Positions 40,301 to 54,000 of a stretch of 64,000 nucleotides of DNA are shown here, in pieces. Origin of the DNA: Echiichthys vipera (taxonomy: Eukaryota > Chordata > Actinopteri > Perciformes > Trachinidae); assembly GCA_963691815.1 (NCBI GenBank), contig OY829667.1, positions 21,464,587 through 21,528,586 of the forward strand, read 5' to 3'. The translations under genes were made by a program, and so were the position numbers. The notes below the pieces were generated by a model that was not told the origin of the DNA, made no database searches, and saw nothing but the letters and a program-made list of their open reading frames with translations. The first letter of the stretch is position 1. Each line of letters starts with the position of its first letter.

Positions 40301-43300
40301 TTGTGGTGTATTTACATCTAGAGAGTGAATGTTTGTTGTTTCTTTTAACTCAATCTGTGATAGAGAGGATCTTAACAGACAATTAAACAGATGAAAATCT
40401 TTCGGAGCACATCTTTAAAGCTACTGAAGCAGATAAATCATGACTGAGGTGAACAGTCTGACAATAGTGTAATGTGCAGATTTGTCCCTTGTTGTGTTTC
40501 TATCTTTTTCATACTTTAAACAATGATTGCTTGTTACCTTTCAGTTAGACTCTATTCAAAGCTCATGACTCATTCAAAATGGAATGATAAAAAAACCTAG
40601 TGAAGAAACTGCTCCTAAAAAGTGTTGAAAGCAGTGAGGTGACTCACCCTCTGTCGGTCAGGTAGCGTGCTGCCGCGCTGTTCCTGGCGATGTTCCCTGC
40701 AGGAGAAATGTGGTCAGTGGTGACAGAGTCTCCGAAGTTCAGCAGCACGTAGGCGTCATGTATGGACTTTGGTGGCCGCAGCTTCATGGTCTGAATAAAG
40801 ACAACCATAGCATCAGTGTCATATCAAAATATGGCTACTAGTGAAGCTTAGGAGAAAATATCACGGGTTTGTCGGGCAGGTCAAAAAGTGACAAAGCAGC
40901 ATTCCAAGTGAGTTTCTAATAACTTTGAAATATTGCGTGCTATGGTCCACCTTCTCTTCCCCTTTCTCACCTTGGAGAGTCTTCTTCTCAGTCCTTAGTC
41001 CTGACATTTGTGCTACTATAAAAGGCATAAGGTTGGTGGTTTGCAGGTTTGGATCGGATTGGTTGATTAACAGACTTTTGTGGATTGGCTCTCATAACCG
41101 GTATTGCCTGAATAATCACATGGCAGGGCCCAGCATAAAAGTTGCCAGGTTGCCATTGGCATCCATTTTAAGAAATTGGCAACCAATTCCTGGCCTCTGG
41201 TTGTCATCAGTGGCAAACACTTTTTTGGGTCTAAGTTAACAGTCTGTGTGCAGCCCAACAAAAGTGACCACGCAGCTCCCCATGTGCTACTGATATGCGC
41301 TGTGGTGCCCACAGCTGTCCTGTACGAGTCTGATTGGGAGAATAAGGCTTTCCACTGCCATGATGATAATTAAACAATGTGAAATGAACTTTTTGCGCAT
41401 CTATACCTGTACTTTTTAAGCCACTCAGTAGAAAAATGTCTACCTTTTGCAACCCAGACAACAAACCAGTGATGATGTGGTTCAATCAAACTGAATGTTT
41501 TGAGGTTTTGATTGATGACTTTGACAGATTTACAAAAGAGGCCTGGGAGAATCCCGTTATTGTAAAAGTGATCATGAAAACAGCCCATACCATTTAATTT
41601 GAATGAGAAATCAGGTAAAAAAGCAGGATATTATCTGACTCCATGTTAAAAGGCCAGTTTGATATATCTTTTTTTGTAGTGTGCAGTAATCTGTTTGTGC
41701 CACAGTTATCGTACCTCCATTGAATGCTTAATGACTTATGTAAACACAACAGAACCATGGATCATAGCTTAAACTGAAAAAGAGTGAGTTTGGTAAGATT
41801 TAAGATGTATTGAATTGTATGTATATGAAATCTATATTTACCAAACCATCGAAGAACGGTGGTGATTTGATGTAGGTTGATTTGGGGTCCCAGGTATACA
41901 GCTTGTCAGTGGGAGCAACCAGAGAGTTCCAGCGTTCATTCACTTTCTGCAACAACACAACACAGTAAGATCCAAAAGAGTCAGGTCAATCACACAGCTA
42001 CATTACACTACACCAACAGAATGCTTGCATGCCAATTTTCTCGGCAACCTATCAAAGTTGCTCTACCTCAATCTTCTCATAGACTTCTTTGAACATTGAT
42101 GGGATGACGAACGTTCTCTCCACAGCCTGGATCTCATCCCGTGTGGGCCAGATATTCCTCAGGAAAATCTCTTTTCCTTCAGAGTTAATGCCTACAGAGG
42201 ATACAAGGGCAGAATTCAAAATTCAAAACACTCAGTTCAGCTGCTGTCTGCTTTGTTTTATGGAGTGTATGGAAATAGTATTTTGAAAGGGTGTTACATC
42301 ACACTTAAAGACAAGACTTTGGCTGTGAAGCTCACAAATATATCGATGATTTGTGATGACAATTAATAATGTCCCCGGGACAATGTTAATCTTAATCTCT
42401 GGTTTGGAACCGGTACTCGATTACCATCCCTACTTGGAAAGCTGGTAGGGTGCAAATCTCACTAATGCAAACAAAATCAAGCAGCTGAGAGAAGAAACCA
42501 ATGAGGGCCTTATGACAACACCTTTCTGCCAGGAAACCTCCAACTCTGGTTTCTACAGTTCAGTTTGCTCCACTCTCCAGAACATGAAGTCCCCATCATT
42601 CAGGCAGAAAACCAGGAAAGGGATGTCAGTTCCCTCATTAAATCATGGGACTGACAAGCATCCAGCAAAGGAGCCTTGGAACTTCCTCTTTTAGGGATGT
42701 CTGAGGAATTCAAATGGGTTAAGGGGAGGCTTCAGATGACTCTTTCAGAATCAAGGGACAATGTTATCAAGGCAACTGCAACAACTACTGAAGCACAAGG
42801 AATGAAGTGGTGACCAACCAAGTGACAACTCTCTCAACTGCTGCGGCAGCAGCGGTCAAAACAGGGACAGTGGACAAGGTTGAGAAGAGGAATTCAGCTG
42901 GAAAGAACTCTGTGAAAATAAAGGAAATAACCATGGAATTAACCATGGAAATAACATTCATTTTCCTGCGAGAGCTGTCTAGGATATGCTCTCTAAGTTC
43001 CAACAACCTGAATCCGAGGCTTGCTGAAGACCGAGTTGGTCAACTTTGCAGAACAGACACAAACCTCCAACACATCCTCTCATCCTGCAAAAATAAGCAT
43101 GAGTCAGGGAAGATACACATGAAGGCACGTCCAAATGCCAACATGTTTGGCGTCCATTGTGAAGACGGAGAGGCTGAAACAACTCTGCTCCTCTCTCAAC
43201 TGAAGAACTATCATTACCTTTGTAAAGGAGGGCCAGACAGCAACACCCTCAGCAATACAGTAATGGTCAGGCACACTAGGTTCAGTTTGAGATTGGAGAA

Positions 43301-44484
43301 TTGGTCGGGACATTGACAAAAGGCCAATATTCCCACCTGAAAAGCAACATCTCTCAGTCCTAAACTCCAGCGGTCCGAAGAACTCATCCATTACAGAACT
43401 TACTGTGCCCCGGGTAGATGCTGTTTGTGAATATAAGCAGAAAGAGCCAAAATAACACAGCTGGCCACAGATGGTGACAGATGAAACAGTTTGGGTGGAC
43501 AGTGAAATTTGCTGAAAGGGCTGCGAGTCCAAGGCCAGGCACAATGGTGAGCATTACATGATTAACCAGACTCCACCAGATGGATTAATTCTCATGATGG
43601 TTGCTGATTGGATAAACCATCTGTCTATCACCAACATACGGGCCAAATCAGCCAATCAGATCACTGAAGCGTAAGATGTACTAAACAGTAAAGGATATTT
43701 TCCATTTGTGTAACGTGAATTTACGGATCAAAGGCCCAATTTCAGGAGCCCGGTCCATATTCAACAGAAGGATCCAGAGAAAAAAAGAGTTAGTGAGCGG
43801 CTTGCTCCATAGCTGCGCTCATCTCATCTAGAGATGCACAAATTTGATACCTGGAACGGATATCGGCTCTAATATATTGACAGTTTAGCTGGATCAGATA
43901 TCGGATGAATGAGTCCGATCCAATCCAGTCATTTCTTTTTTTATTAATATCATAAACAGCAATACAGTTACAGTGATCTAGTCACTTCACTTCTATTTGC
44001 AACAGCAGTTAGGGTTTCATATTACATTACAGCAGACTTGGTGCTGCAGGTGTCTTTGCATAGTGCTTGTGTTAGTCTACCGTAGGCTACTCATGGCAGT
44101 AAAGTATAAGGATTGTGTCATATATATATATATTAAAAAAACAAACAAAAAACTTATATACGAATACCAAAACTGAAAACCAATACCAACCCATTGAACG
44201 AATATCCAAATAGTGGAAAATTGGGGTCCAGTTCTTGTGTAGAGAAACCTTTAGATTCTACAGTTGGCTCCAACTTGCATTTGTAGTGACATTCTGTAAA
44301 CAGGCCCCAGATGAGTGATACAGTGATATAAATGACCCAGATTGGTTCCTTGGTGGAACTGGTTCTTAACAGCAAGACCAATATTGGCCTTTATTGTTTA
44401 AAGAGTAAATGTACCCTTATATATATATATACACATATATATATATACACACATATATATATACACACATACATATATATATAT

Positions 44485-44523
<39 letters not shown>

Positions 44524-44706
44524 TATACACACATATATATATATACACACACACATATACATATATATATATATATTTACATATATATACATATATCTAT
44601 ATACATATATATACACACATATATATATATATATTTACATATATATACATATATCTATATACATATATATACACACACACATATATATATATATATATAC
44701 ACACAC

Positions 44707-44742
<36 letters not shown>

Positions 44743-44966
44743 TGTATATACACATTTACTGTCAATACACAGACAGTGTTGTTTGTTGTTACAGTAAACA
44801 GGAAGAGAGTGACTCACTCTTCCTGATAATATCTATCTCTAATTAATTTTCTAAATGAATCTATTTGTCTTTGAAACCTGCTTGAGTAAACACGTGTTAC
44901 GTAGAATTGAATGCACCACTTTGAATTGTTTAAATAGTAAACTTAATGGTAAATTGCATAACCTTC

Positions 44967-45003
<37 letters not shown>

Positions 45004-48000
45004 CGTCACACCCAGACATAATATATTTTTTGTTAGTAATGGTGAGTAATAACGCAAAATGGTGTTTTTTTATGCGACTACTTGATTAATCGATGGAATA
45101 ATCAGTAGAATAGTGATTACAAAACGATTCGATAGCTGCAGCCCTAGATATAATAACTAGTTTTATTCAGTGTGACAACTAATAAAGGGAAGTTTTTTTT
45201 CTCAGTGAAGTTACTCTGAAAATATAAGTACTCACCAATGGGTTCTTTCTCAAAGTCTATCCTCACAGTGCCCGCTATTGCGTAGGCGATGACGAGTGGT
45301 GGGGATGCCAGGTAGTTTGCTCTGGTGTTGGGGTGGACTCTCCCTTCAAAGTTTCTGTTTCCTGATAGGACACCTGCAGCAACCAGATCTCCCTAAAACA
45401 CAAACACCTCAAATGGTTTCAAAACATCTCGCTAAAGCACTACAGTTTAACTTGAGTCAGCTGCACTGGCACATTTACAGTCAGTGTGTTTCCATGCAGT
45501 TTAAAAATCTGATTATATTCAGGTTAAGGGCGCACCCCGGTTTCTTAAACACCATGTAAACACCATACCCCAGGAGAAATCGGGTTTCTCATACCCCGGT
45601 TAACAAACCTAGAGAACTCCTTAAGTTCCCCGAATAATCGCGCATGTAAACAGCGTTCTCGGGTTATTATCGGGTTTCACGTCTGCACATGCTCCGTAGG
45701 TTATAACTCCCTCTTCCCATTCGGTGGCCGTTGCTTTTGACCCAGAAATAGAATAAACCAGGAAGCAGCGTCGCAGGGAACAACGGGGAAAAAACAACAA
45801 ATAAGCGTTACCATTAAACAGAAGGAGGACTTTGCAACGGCAAGTAACATAACTACCAAGAACACCTGTTTCTGTCGTAATTCTGTCCAAAACCCGACCA
45901 TTTTTGATTTTGACAAAGGGGAACAGGAAAAAAGCCGTATTCTGTCCAGATGTATGTTGGTGGAGCTCCACCTACTGTACCGGAGGAAGAGTTACTCCGT
46001 CATTTTTTCATTCAATCCCCTATCATGTATATGTGGGGAACTTAAATAATTCGATCATTCCCTAAACCGGGGTAAGGCCATTTTTGGGTTACTGATGTGC
46101 ATGTAAACGCACTGAGTCAGTGCTAATGCTGACTGTGTGTTGTTCTTAGAAAATACATAAATGATAGGAGTGCTGCATGATAGAAAATAATCTATAGGTT
46201 TATATATTTACATGTATTATTGTTCATCTACAGAGCTTGAAAATGAGAGAGAAATAATTCAGATCAGGAAAAAGTAACAAGCAAAATTAAGCAAAGAGAG
46301 CACAGCTTTGTTTAGTGCCTACAATATTCCTGTTAGCACAGGACATGTAAGTATGAGGAATGCTGGGAAGACAGAAAAAATCAATGAGGAGGAAGAAGAG
46401 CCAATGAGTGCTTCAAGGTGTGAAATGATACAGCAGGGATGTGGAAACAGGCTCTTGGTACCTGGGTTATGGCCTCCACCACTGGCTCTGGGAGTGGCCC
46501 GCTGTTGCCTATACAGGTCATGCAACCATAGCCAACAACCTCAAAGCTAACAGGAAAGACAAAATGATTGTTTACAAGGTAAGCATATTATCTTCAAAGA
46601 GCTCCATACTGACTTCAGCTGACTGTGCCATGTGCCAAACATCACAAGAGAACCATGAGGGAGGCCTGGTTTTGTCACACTGGTATCACTGGGTTGTGTT
46701 TAACATTCAGCCAGTGTTTTAAAGCAGAGCTGTAAACTCTGAGATCAGTTGTAAAGTGGGAACCTTTTCTGATAAAATTATTAAGAACGACAGCGAAACC
46801 ATTCAACTCTGGTCTCCTCATGGTCTTTGATTGAATATGTGCATAGAAATGTAACACCAAGGATAGCCCAGCAGATGTCACTACCTTCACTGGATCAAAA
46901 GTTTCAGAATGATGAACTATTTTCACCACAGTGAGCAGGACTGCTTTATGGCAATACTGGATTTAGAGTTTTGCATCAGTGTGATGAAGTACCTACATTT
47001 GTCATATTTATGTATACAACTATAACTGAATGAGACATACAGACATTCATCAACATCTTTTTGTCTCTATATACTGGGCCTTAACTGAATTTGCAGAATA
47101 TTTCATATATCATGATACAATGTAAAATGCAATTGTGACGTTACATTACTTATACAGTGATTAATATTTTCCACCCTTTAGCTTCAGGCCTTTGCACATC
47201 AAGTCTGTATTTTCTTCTGAAATTGTAGCATGTTTAAAAATAAATACAACCTCATAAAGCTTTAAGAAAGGGCTTGATTCTCTGCGTTTTTTAGATTCAT
47301 TAAAAGCAGAATTTTAAAGTATAATTTCACAACTCAGATTGTAGCCTACTTTCAACAGGTCAGATATTAATAATCAGGTGGATGAGGATGACGAGGTGAC
47401 GAGGAGGGGATGAAATAGAGGAGGAGGGCAGCACATAGACGATGTATGGATGGAGACAGAGAGGCTTGAAAGCTCAGCCTCTTCAGGTGGGCAGAGAATG
47501 GAGAGAGAAAATGAGAAAGAAGGAGCGAGAGACAACGTTTTCCCTTGTATTAAGAGTTTTAGCAATGAATATAATAATAAAACGTAATGGGCTCAGTGTG
47601 CAAGCTTTCTATGCATAAACAATTTTTTGGGGATAATGGATTAAAAGAAACCATGAAAAATACAGACTCAATGTGCAAATATCTTTACTATGCAGTTATG
47701 TAAAAAATACTGTTTCATTGAACCTGACCAATACATGATTGAGGCTGAGCCCAATGTGGATATTGACATTTGTGATCATTTACATTTGGATAAACCAGGA
47801 TATGTACTGAGGGAAAAATTGACTGGTGGCACACCGCTTTTAAAACACAGCATGATTTTGTGTGTGTGTGTTTGTGTGTGTGTCAAAGAATGAATATATG
47901 TATGCATTTGTAGCTGTGTATGACCTTTTATATATTTCATTTTGATTTGTCAAACAAATCAAATCATCATGTTCAACAGATAATGTGTCTCTGTCTTCCT

Positions 48001-51000
48001 CACATTGGACATGTTCAGTATGTTGTTCAGCAGCTTACCCCAGCTGAGAGAGGTAGTCCATAACACCACTCTCCTTCAGATAGTAGGTGACCACTCCACT
48101 GCCAGGTGACAGGCTGGTCTTTATGTACGGCTTCACGCTCAAGCCACACTCAATTGCTTTTTTTGCAAGGAGCCCTGAAAAAAGAGCATTTATCTTTAAT
48201 ACATGTGTCACATAACTGTCAGGAGTAAATATTTTCCTCAGTCTCCTACCTGACTAGAATGCACCTATAAAAAAATCCTATGATATGCCAGAAATCCCAT
48301 TAAGAGAAGTACTGTGCACCCACCTGCTCCAAGCATGACAGATGGGTTGCTTGTGTTGGTGCAGCTGGTGATAGCAGCGATGACCACAGAGCCGTGGCTT
48401 AACATGTACTCTTTTCCATTGAACTGGATGGGGACCAACGTGCTGTGATGCTCAGGAGTCACCTGGAAACCCTTGAAACCTTGCTGATATGTCACAAAAT
48501 CACATCATAGTTACTCTGGGGAGTCAAACAATGCCCTGAGAGTAACAGCAGAGCAAGTTCAAGGTATTATTGATAAAAAGGCTGTTGTTTTATTTTATTT
48601 TCTTTTTTTTTACATGTACAGAGATATTTTGCTTATTTAAAGTGATATTTGGGGCATTTTGGAGAGAGGTTGAATGAGGTAGTTACTGATCATCAGTGTT
48701 TTACCTACAGTAGATGACAGTCAACACCCACCAGTTTGGAGAAGCAGACAGGTGTACCAATCACACTTCAAAATACCAGAAATATCCCTTTAAATCCAGT
48801 TGTGTGTCGTAGCAATGTGTGTGCAGATGAACGGTGTTTGGTTTCCCTCTGTGGTCACAGCGCACTGAGCTAGGAGCAGCGGAGGTCAGCCGAAAAACTG
48901 CTGATTTTGATAATTGATCTGCAAGGCCTCGCTTAAACTGAGGTTCCAATTTGCTTTGCTATACCCGCCCCCTGTAGCTTTCCAGCAGCTAGTTGACCAG
49001 GTTGTCCACCCAGGTTGTGATCCTGGAAGGTCCTTGATATCATATTAGGTGAACAACATTTTTACAGCACTCCGTGTCAGTTTTTCAAAAAAGGGGGGTT
49101 TGCCCCCTGGGTAAGTAGCCTAAAATTCTTTCGAGGTTCTGACCGTGTTGATCGCCAACTAGTAGTGAAATCCTCACAGATCCATTGAATTTGGTTGGAT
49201 TTTTATAATTTCTTCTATGGAATGAGTATACTGTTTGGTGAAACGAATGGCATATTGATTGAAGTCATAACTTGTGGCAATAGTTGATTACCAGTGAAGT
49301 AAAGAAAAAAATATTGGAAAACAGTGAGAAACGGCATTAAGTTTATGCAAAATCATGTAAAAATGTAACCCGACTCTCGCCAGATGAGTTTGGTTCTGCC
49401 TTGCTTCCCTCATCCATCTGGGATCGCTCCATAGGAAAGTTATTTCAGGAGGCTGGGCATTATCAAAAATCCCTGCATGTGATTGATAAACCACTTGTCC
49501 GTCATCTTTATTGACGTGCTACTTCAACCACTCACATGGAAACCAACCTATGACGCTGATGAGAGCGACGCAGAACAGCCAACATGGTTTCCACCAACAA
49601 TAGCCTCTGAGCCATTCTCTGGTGTTCTTTTAAAAGAAGAAAGATTCTCTAGATTGGACAACACGGACAAAACAGCAGCATCCATGGTGATGTCTGTTTC
49701 CTCCATGTGAGCCGCAACAGTCGTTTCTCTGCTACGTCACATCTATAAAACCCCACCCGGCGGTCCTGAATGGTCGGACCATTTTATGCTGACCCTGAAA
49801 TCACTTTCCTATGGAGTGAATCCAATAATAATTGAGTGGAGTTAGGCGAGGCAAAGACAGAAGCAAGGCGGAACAAAAGTTATCTGCCGAGAGTCAGGTC
49901 AGTAGAAATGGGTTTTAAGAGATATTTTTTCAGTGGATGTTGTCTGCACGTGTTCCTTGTTTCTCAAATGCAATTACTGACAGCCTTCCCAACCCACTGA
50001 CGATTTGAAGAAAAAAAACATTTTTCTGATAAAAAATAAAGGATGCATCCACTAAAATGGCCAAAAATAAAATTTGCGATATTTCTGGCAGAGCAAACCC
50101 TCCAATTATTGGTTCTTAGGGTCAAAGTTAACAGAAAAAAACAAATAAAAACTTTGGCAGTCTATGTCAGGTTCGACTTATTTTTGAGACTTTGGCTCCC
50201 TGACTATGAATGATGTGTTTCACATCATCGGCTGCTACGCTCCGCAGAGATATTGACTACAGAGAGAAGCTAAACACTGTTCACACTGCCATGATACAAA
50301 GCTGGTTTAGAATTCTGCAGTATCTTTTTAAGCCAATACAATACTTCCAACAATACCAGAACTTTACTTTTTCTGTGACAAAACACACATTAAATCCCTG
50401 AATCCTTGACTCTGGCACTAGTACCTACCTTTGCTCCCAGGCAGGTTTCAAAGTCTTCTTTCATGCCAGAAACAGCAATTCTATCCTGAGGTCTTTTGGG
50501 ACCACTGCAGCATGGAACCACTGTAGTCAGATCCAGCTCTACAACCTGAGACAGAGGGGGAGATCAGGATGTACTATAGTGGTGGCTCATTTCACATTTC
50601 TTTACCTGACTTTAATAATAATAATAATCAGAATTTGGCGATCATTCATGATAACACATATCTTATTCTTATAATGTTTTTGTGTCTGGTATCATGTTAC
50701 AACCTGCTGCTGAAAAAAAGTTTATCTTGATTCCCCTGGTATGCTTTTTACTGTTATAATCAGGATGAATTATTCAACCTTTCTTTCTTGGGCTGAACAA
50801 TCTATAACAAAAGCAGCTAAAACATTAGATTGTAGAGACTGACCTGAGTGAAATCTGGATCCTGAGAGACCTCGTTGTAGTCTCTGAACATGGCCACTGC
50901 CTTCAGGTACTTTGTAATGTAGGCCAGCTTTTCTGCATCTCGCCCTGAATACAAAAAAATGAAAAGAAACCTTGAAAAAAAAGAATGGCAAAATGTCTAA

Positions 51001-54000
51001 AATCCTGATCAGAGGAATGAACCACCTGAACTGACCCCTTTCAGCACTAAACTACTGTCAAAAATTAATTTATCCACAGAAAATTCTGACAATGTGTGTA
51101 CGAGACAACAAAGAGATGCCCTTTATTTATTCACAATTCAAAAAGGTTTTAATTCACAGAGATAAACTTGTTCACATTAAATCTACAGTGACTTCATATG
51201 TTGGGATTTTTTTCCATGAACATCAGACATTTAGAATTTGCAGTATTGGTTTACTCTACTGTATAGAGTAAAACATTTAAATGCATGGGCTCAATTTTTG
51301 ATAAATTCTGTCTGGATGGATTGTTTGTGGAGATGAAGTTTTGTGAGTTTGTTTTCAATTGAAAAAAAAACGTGGGAAGTTTTGGAAAATCTGATGAAGT
51401 TTAATACAGCTTTGCCAATGCAGTACGTGCAAAGTTTGTGAAGAAGAAGAAGAAGAAGAAGAAGAAGAAGAAGAAGAATGGCAAGAACCAAACTCAAAAA
51501 TCAAATTGTGTTTACAGTGATGTTGCTAAAGTAAACATGTAGAGGTAAATACAACCATCACTTCTCATATCAAGTCACACATGTAGCATAGGAGCCATTA
51601 GAGCCACCATGCAACATTATCTCTATAGTCTACACTGACCGGTCTGCTCGAGGTATTGAATGCTGACGTTGTCCACGGGAAAGAAAGCTGCCGTGGCTCC
51701 GTACTCTGGACACATGTTGGCGATGGTGGCTCTGTCAGCAATGGACAGCTGAGCAACACCCGGGCCAAAAAACTCCACAAACTTCCCCACGACACCCACC
51801 TGACGGAGGTGCTGAGAGCAGAAGGAGGGGGGATATGTCAGATTGTGATGATACACACAACAGAAATTACCCCAAAAGAACAGATCAGTCTCTGCATACC
51901 TATGATTTATTATTTGTCTTTGAACGAGACATTGATGAATTGAAAAAGTGTGAACTGGATCTAATTACCTTAGTCACTGTGAGAACAATGTCCGTGGAGG
52001 TAATGAACTTGTCTGGGATCCCGGACAGCTTGTATCCCACCACCTCAGGCAGCACCATGCTGATTGGCTGACCCAGCATAACAGCCTCCGCCTCTATTCC
52101 ACCCACACCTTAGGGTTTTATGACAAATCTTATTTAGCACTTCGTCATCAATAATCAATCAAAGTGAGGTTGTTTTGGTCATTGGTATCTAATCATTAGC
52201 TAGAAGTTTACCCAAAGCACTGCATGAATAAATGAGAGCAGACGTTGGGTGTTACAAGGGTCTTCCATTGAAAACAGTGGCTTATATCTACTTATATATT
52301 CTTTATACAGTACATACCAATGTCTGCTTGCTAAATAGCCTCAATGGGATGGAAACACAGGATATGCTGCGTTTAAGATTGCATGAATTCTACTTTTCCT
52401 TGAAACCTCTTCCTATACGATCACACTAACACACGACTGAATATAAAATGCAAATATAAAGAAGAGATTGTCTTACCCCAGCCCAGGACTCCCAGTCCAT
52501 CAATCATTGTGGTGTGGGAGTCGGTGCCCACCAGGCTATCAGGGTAGAAGTACCCATCCTGGTTAAACACCACTCTAGCCAGGTACTCTAAGTTGACCTG
52601 GTGAACAATCCCTGAACCAGGAGGAATGATTCGCATGTTTCTGAAGGCTTTTGAGCCCCACTGGGGAGGACAGGAAACATATTGAAAGGTTAAAACATCT
52701 CCTCATACTTACCTATATAAAGGACATGTAGACCTGACACTTTTCATACCTTTAAGAACTGAAATCTCTCTCTGTTGCGGTCAAACTCCAGGTCCTGGTT
52801 TTTCTGAAGGCTATCAGACCTAAAGGAAAAATAGTGTGTTCATATTGGAGAGAAAGAGAGAAATAGTATTACACAGTAGTTAAAGCCTGAGCAAAGTAAG
52901 CTGATGATCACACTGCATCTACATATACAGTAGAGTATGATATAGTATCTATGACCTTGTTCCCACCTGGTATCAAGATGTGGTCTGAGTGATCCAAACA
53001 AAAGTGGACAGCTCTAAATACAGGTGAGAACACTCTCAGGACGCACTGAGGATGCATTGAGATCGGATGTCAAAAACCAGTCTGCGGTTGCCTTTAAAAG
53101 GCAGTCCCAGAACCCGTTAGTGGATCATAACCTTGCTTTACGGTTAATAAAATGTACCCAAAGTATGTGGATACATTGCTACAAATAGTCCTGTACTTTC
53201 GTCTGCCATTGATATTGACAAGTCAGAGCAGCTATAAAATGGATATGGATTTATTTCCTATAAACTCTTCACAATAAAAGACTCCGGTTATTTTGTAATT
53301 CAAATGCTTTTATTGTGAAGCAGTGAAATCAGGAAATGATGGGATTTCATCTGCAGTAATTTAACCTGACGTAAACTAAAGCAGTGAGCTGAAGATGGAG
53401 ATTTAAAAATGCCTTTCTTTCTGCTCTCCTGCACAAATCACAGGTTATCATTGCTATTTATATGTTCATAAAATACATAAAAAATGCTGAATATATTACA
53501 CTACTGTTTATGACAGAGAAAAGTTGGAAGTATGAAATCGCTTTCATGAGTCCTCTATCGTTTCTGCAATAATGATTTATGTGAGATAAGAGTAACAACT
53601 GGAATTCAATGGGGGGGGGGGGGTTATGTAAAATATAACCTCCCAACGATATCCCCCGCCCCTCTTGAAGGCCTGTTGGGATTTCTTCGGGTTCAGAGAC
53701 TTTTACTCAAATAGTTTGTTGTGAAATTGCGCCATATTTCCGTTTCCTGTCAACACGCGCATCTTGCTGACACTCTCCTGCCAATGATCGCAGTGCAGGT
53801 TACCGTGACAGGATTCATGAAGCACAATAACGTGACTATTTTATGATGTTATGTTGTTTTCCTTAAGTGGATGCAGTGGGTTAGGTCTGTTCATTGTGTT
53901 GCTGTAGGGACAACCATTTCAGTAATTAGACTGATTCCCCAAAGCTGTATACCTAGGTGCAACAATGATGTAGGTTATTGATATCCTCAATGGAAATGAT

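Noticed and set aside
44332..44846. Long open frames of tyrosine and isoleucine codons on both strands
   Set aside because: They come from the TATA/CATA microsatellite, which has no stops in several frames. There is no gene.
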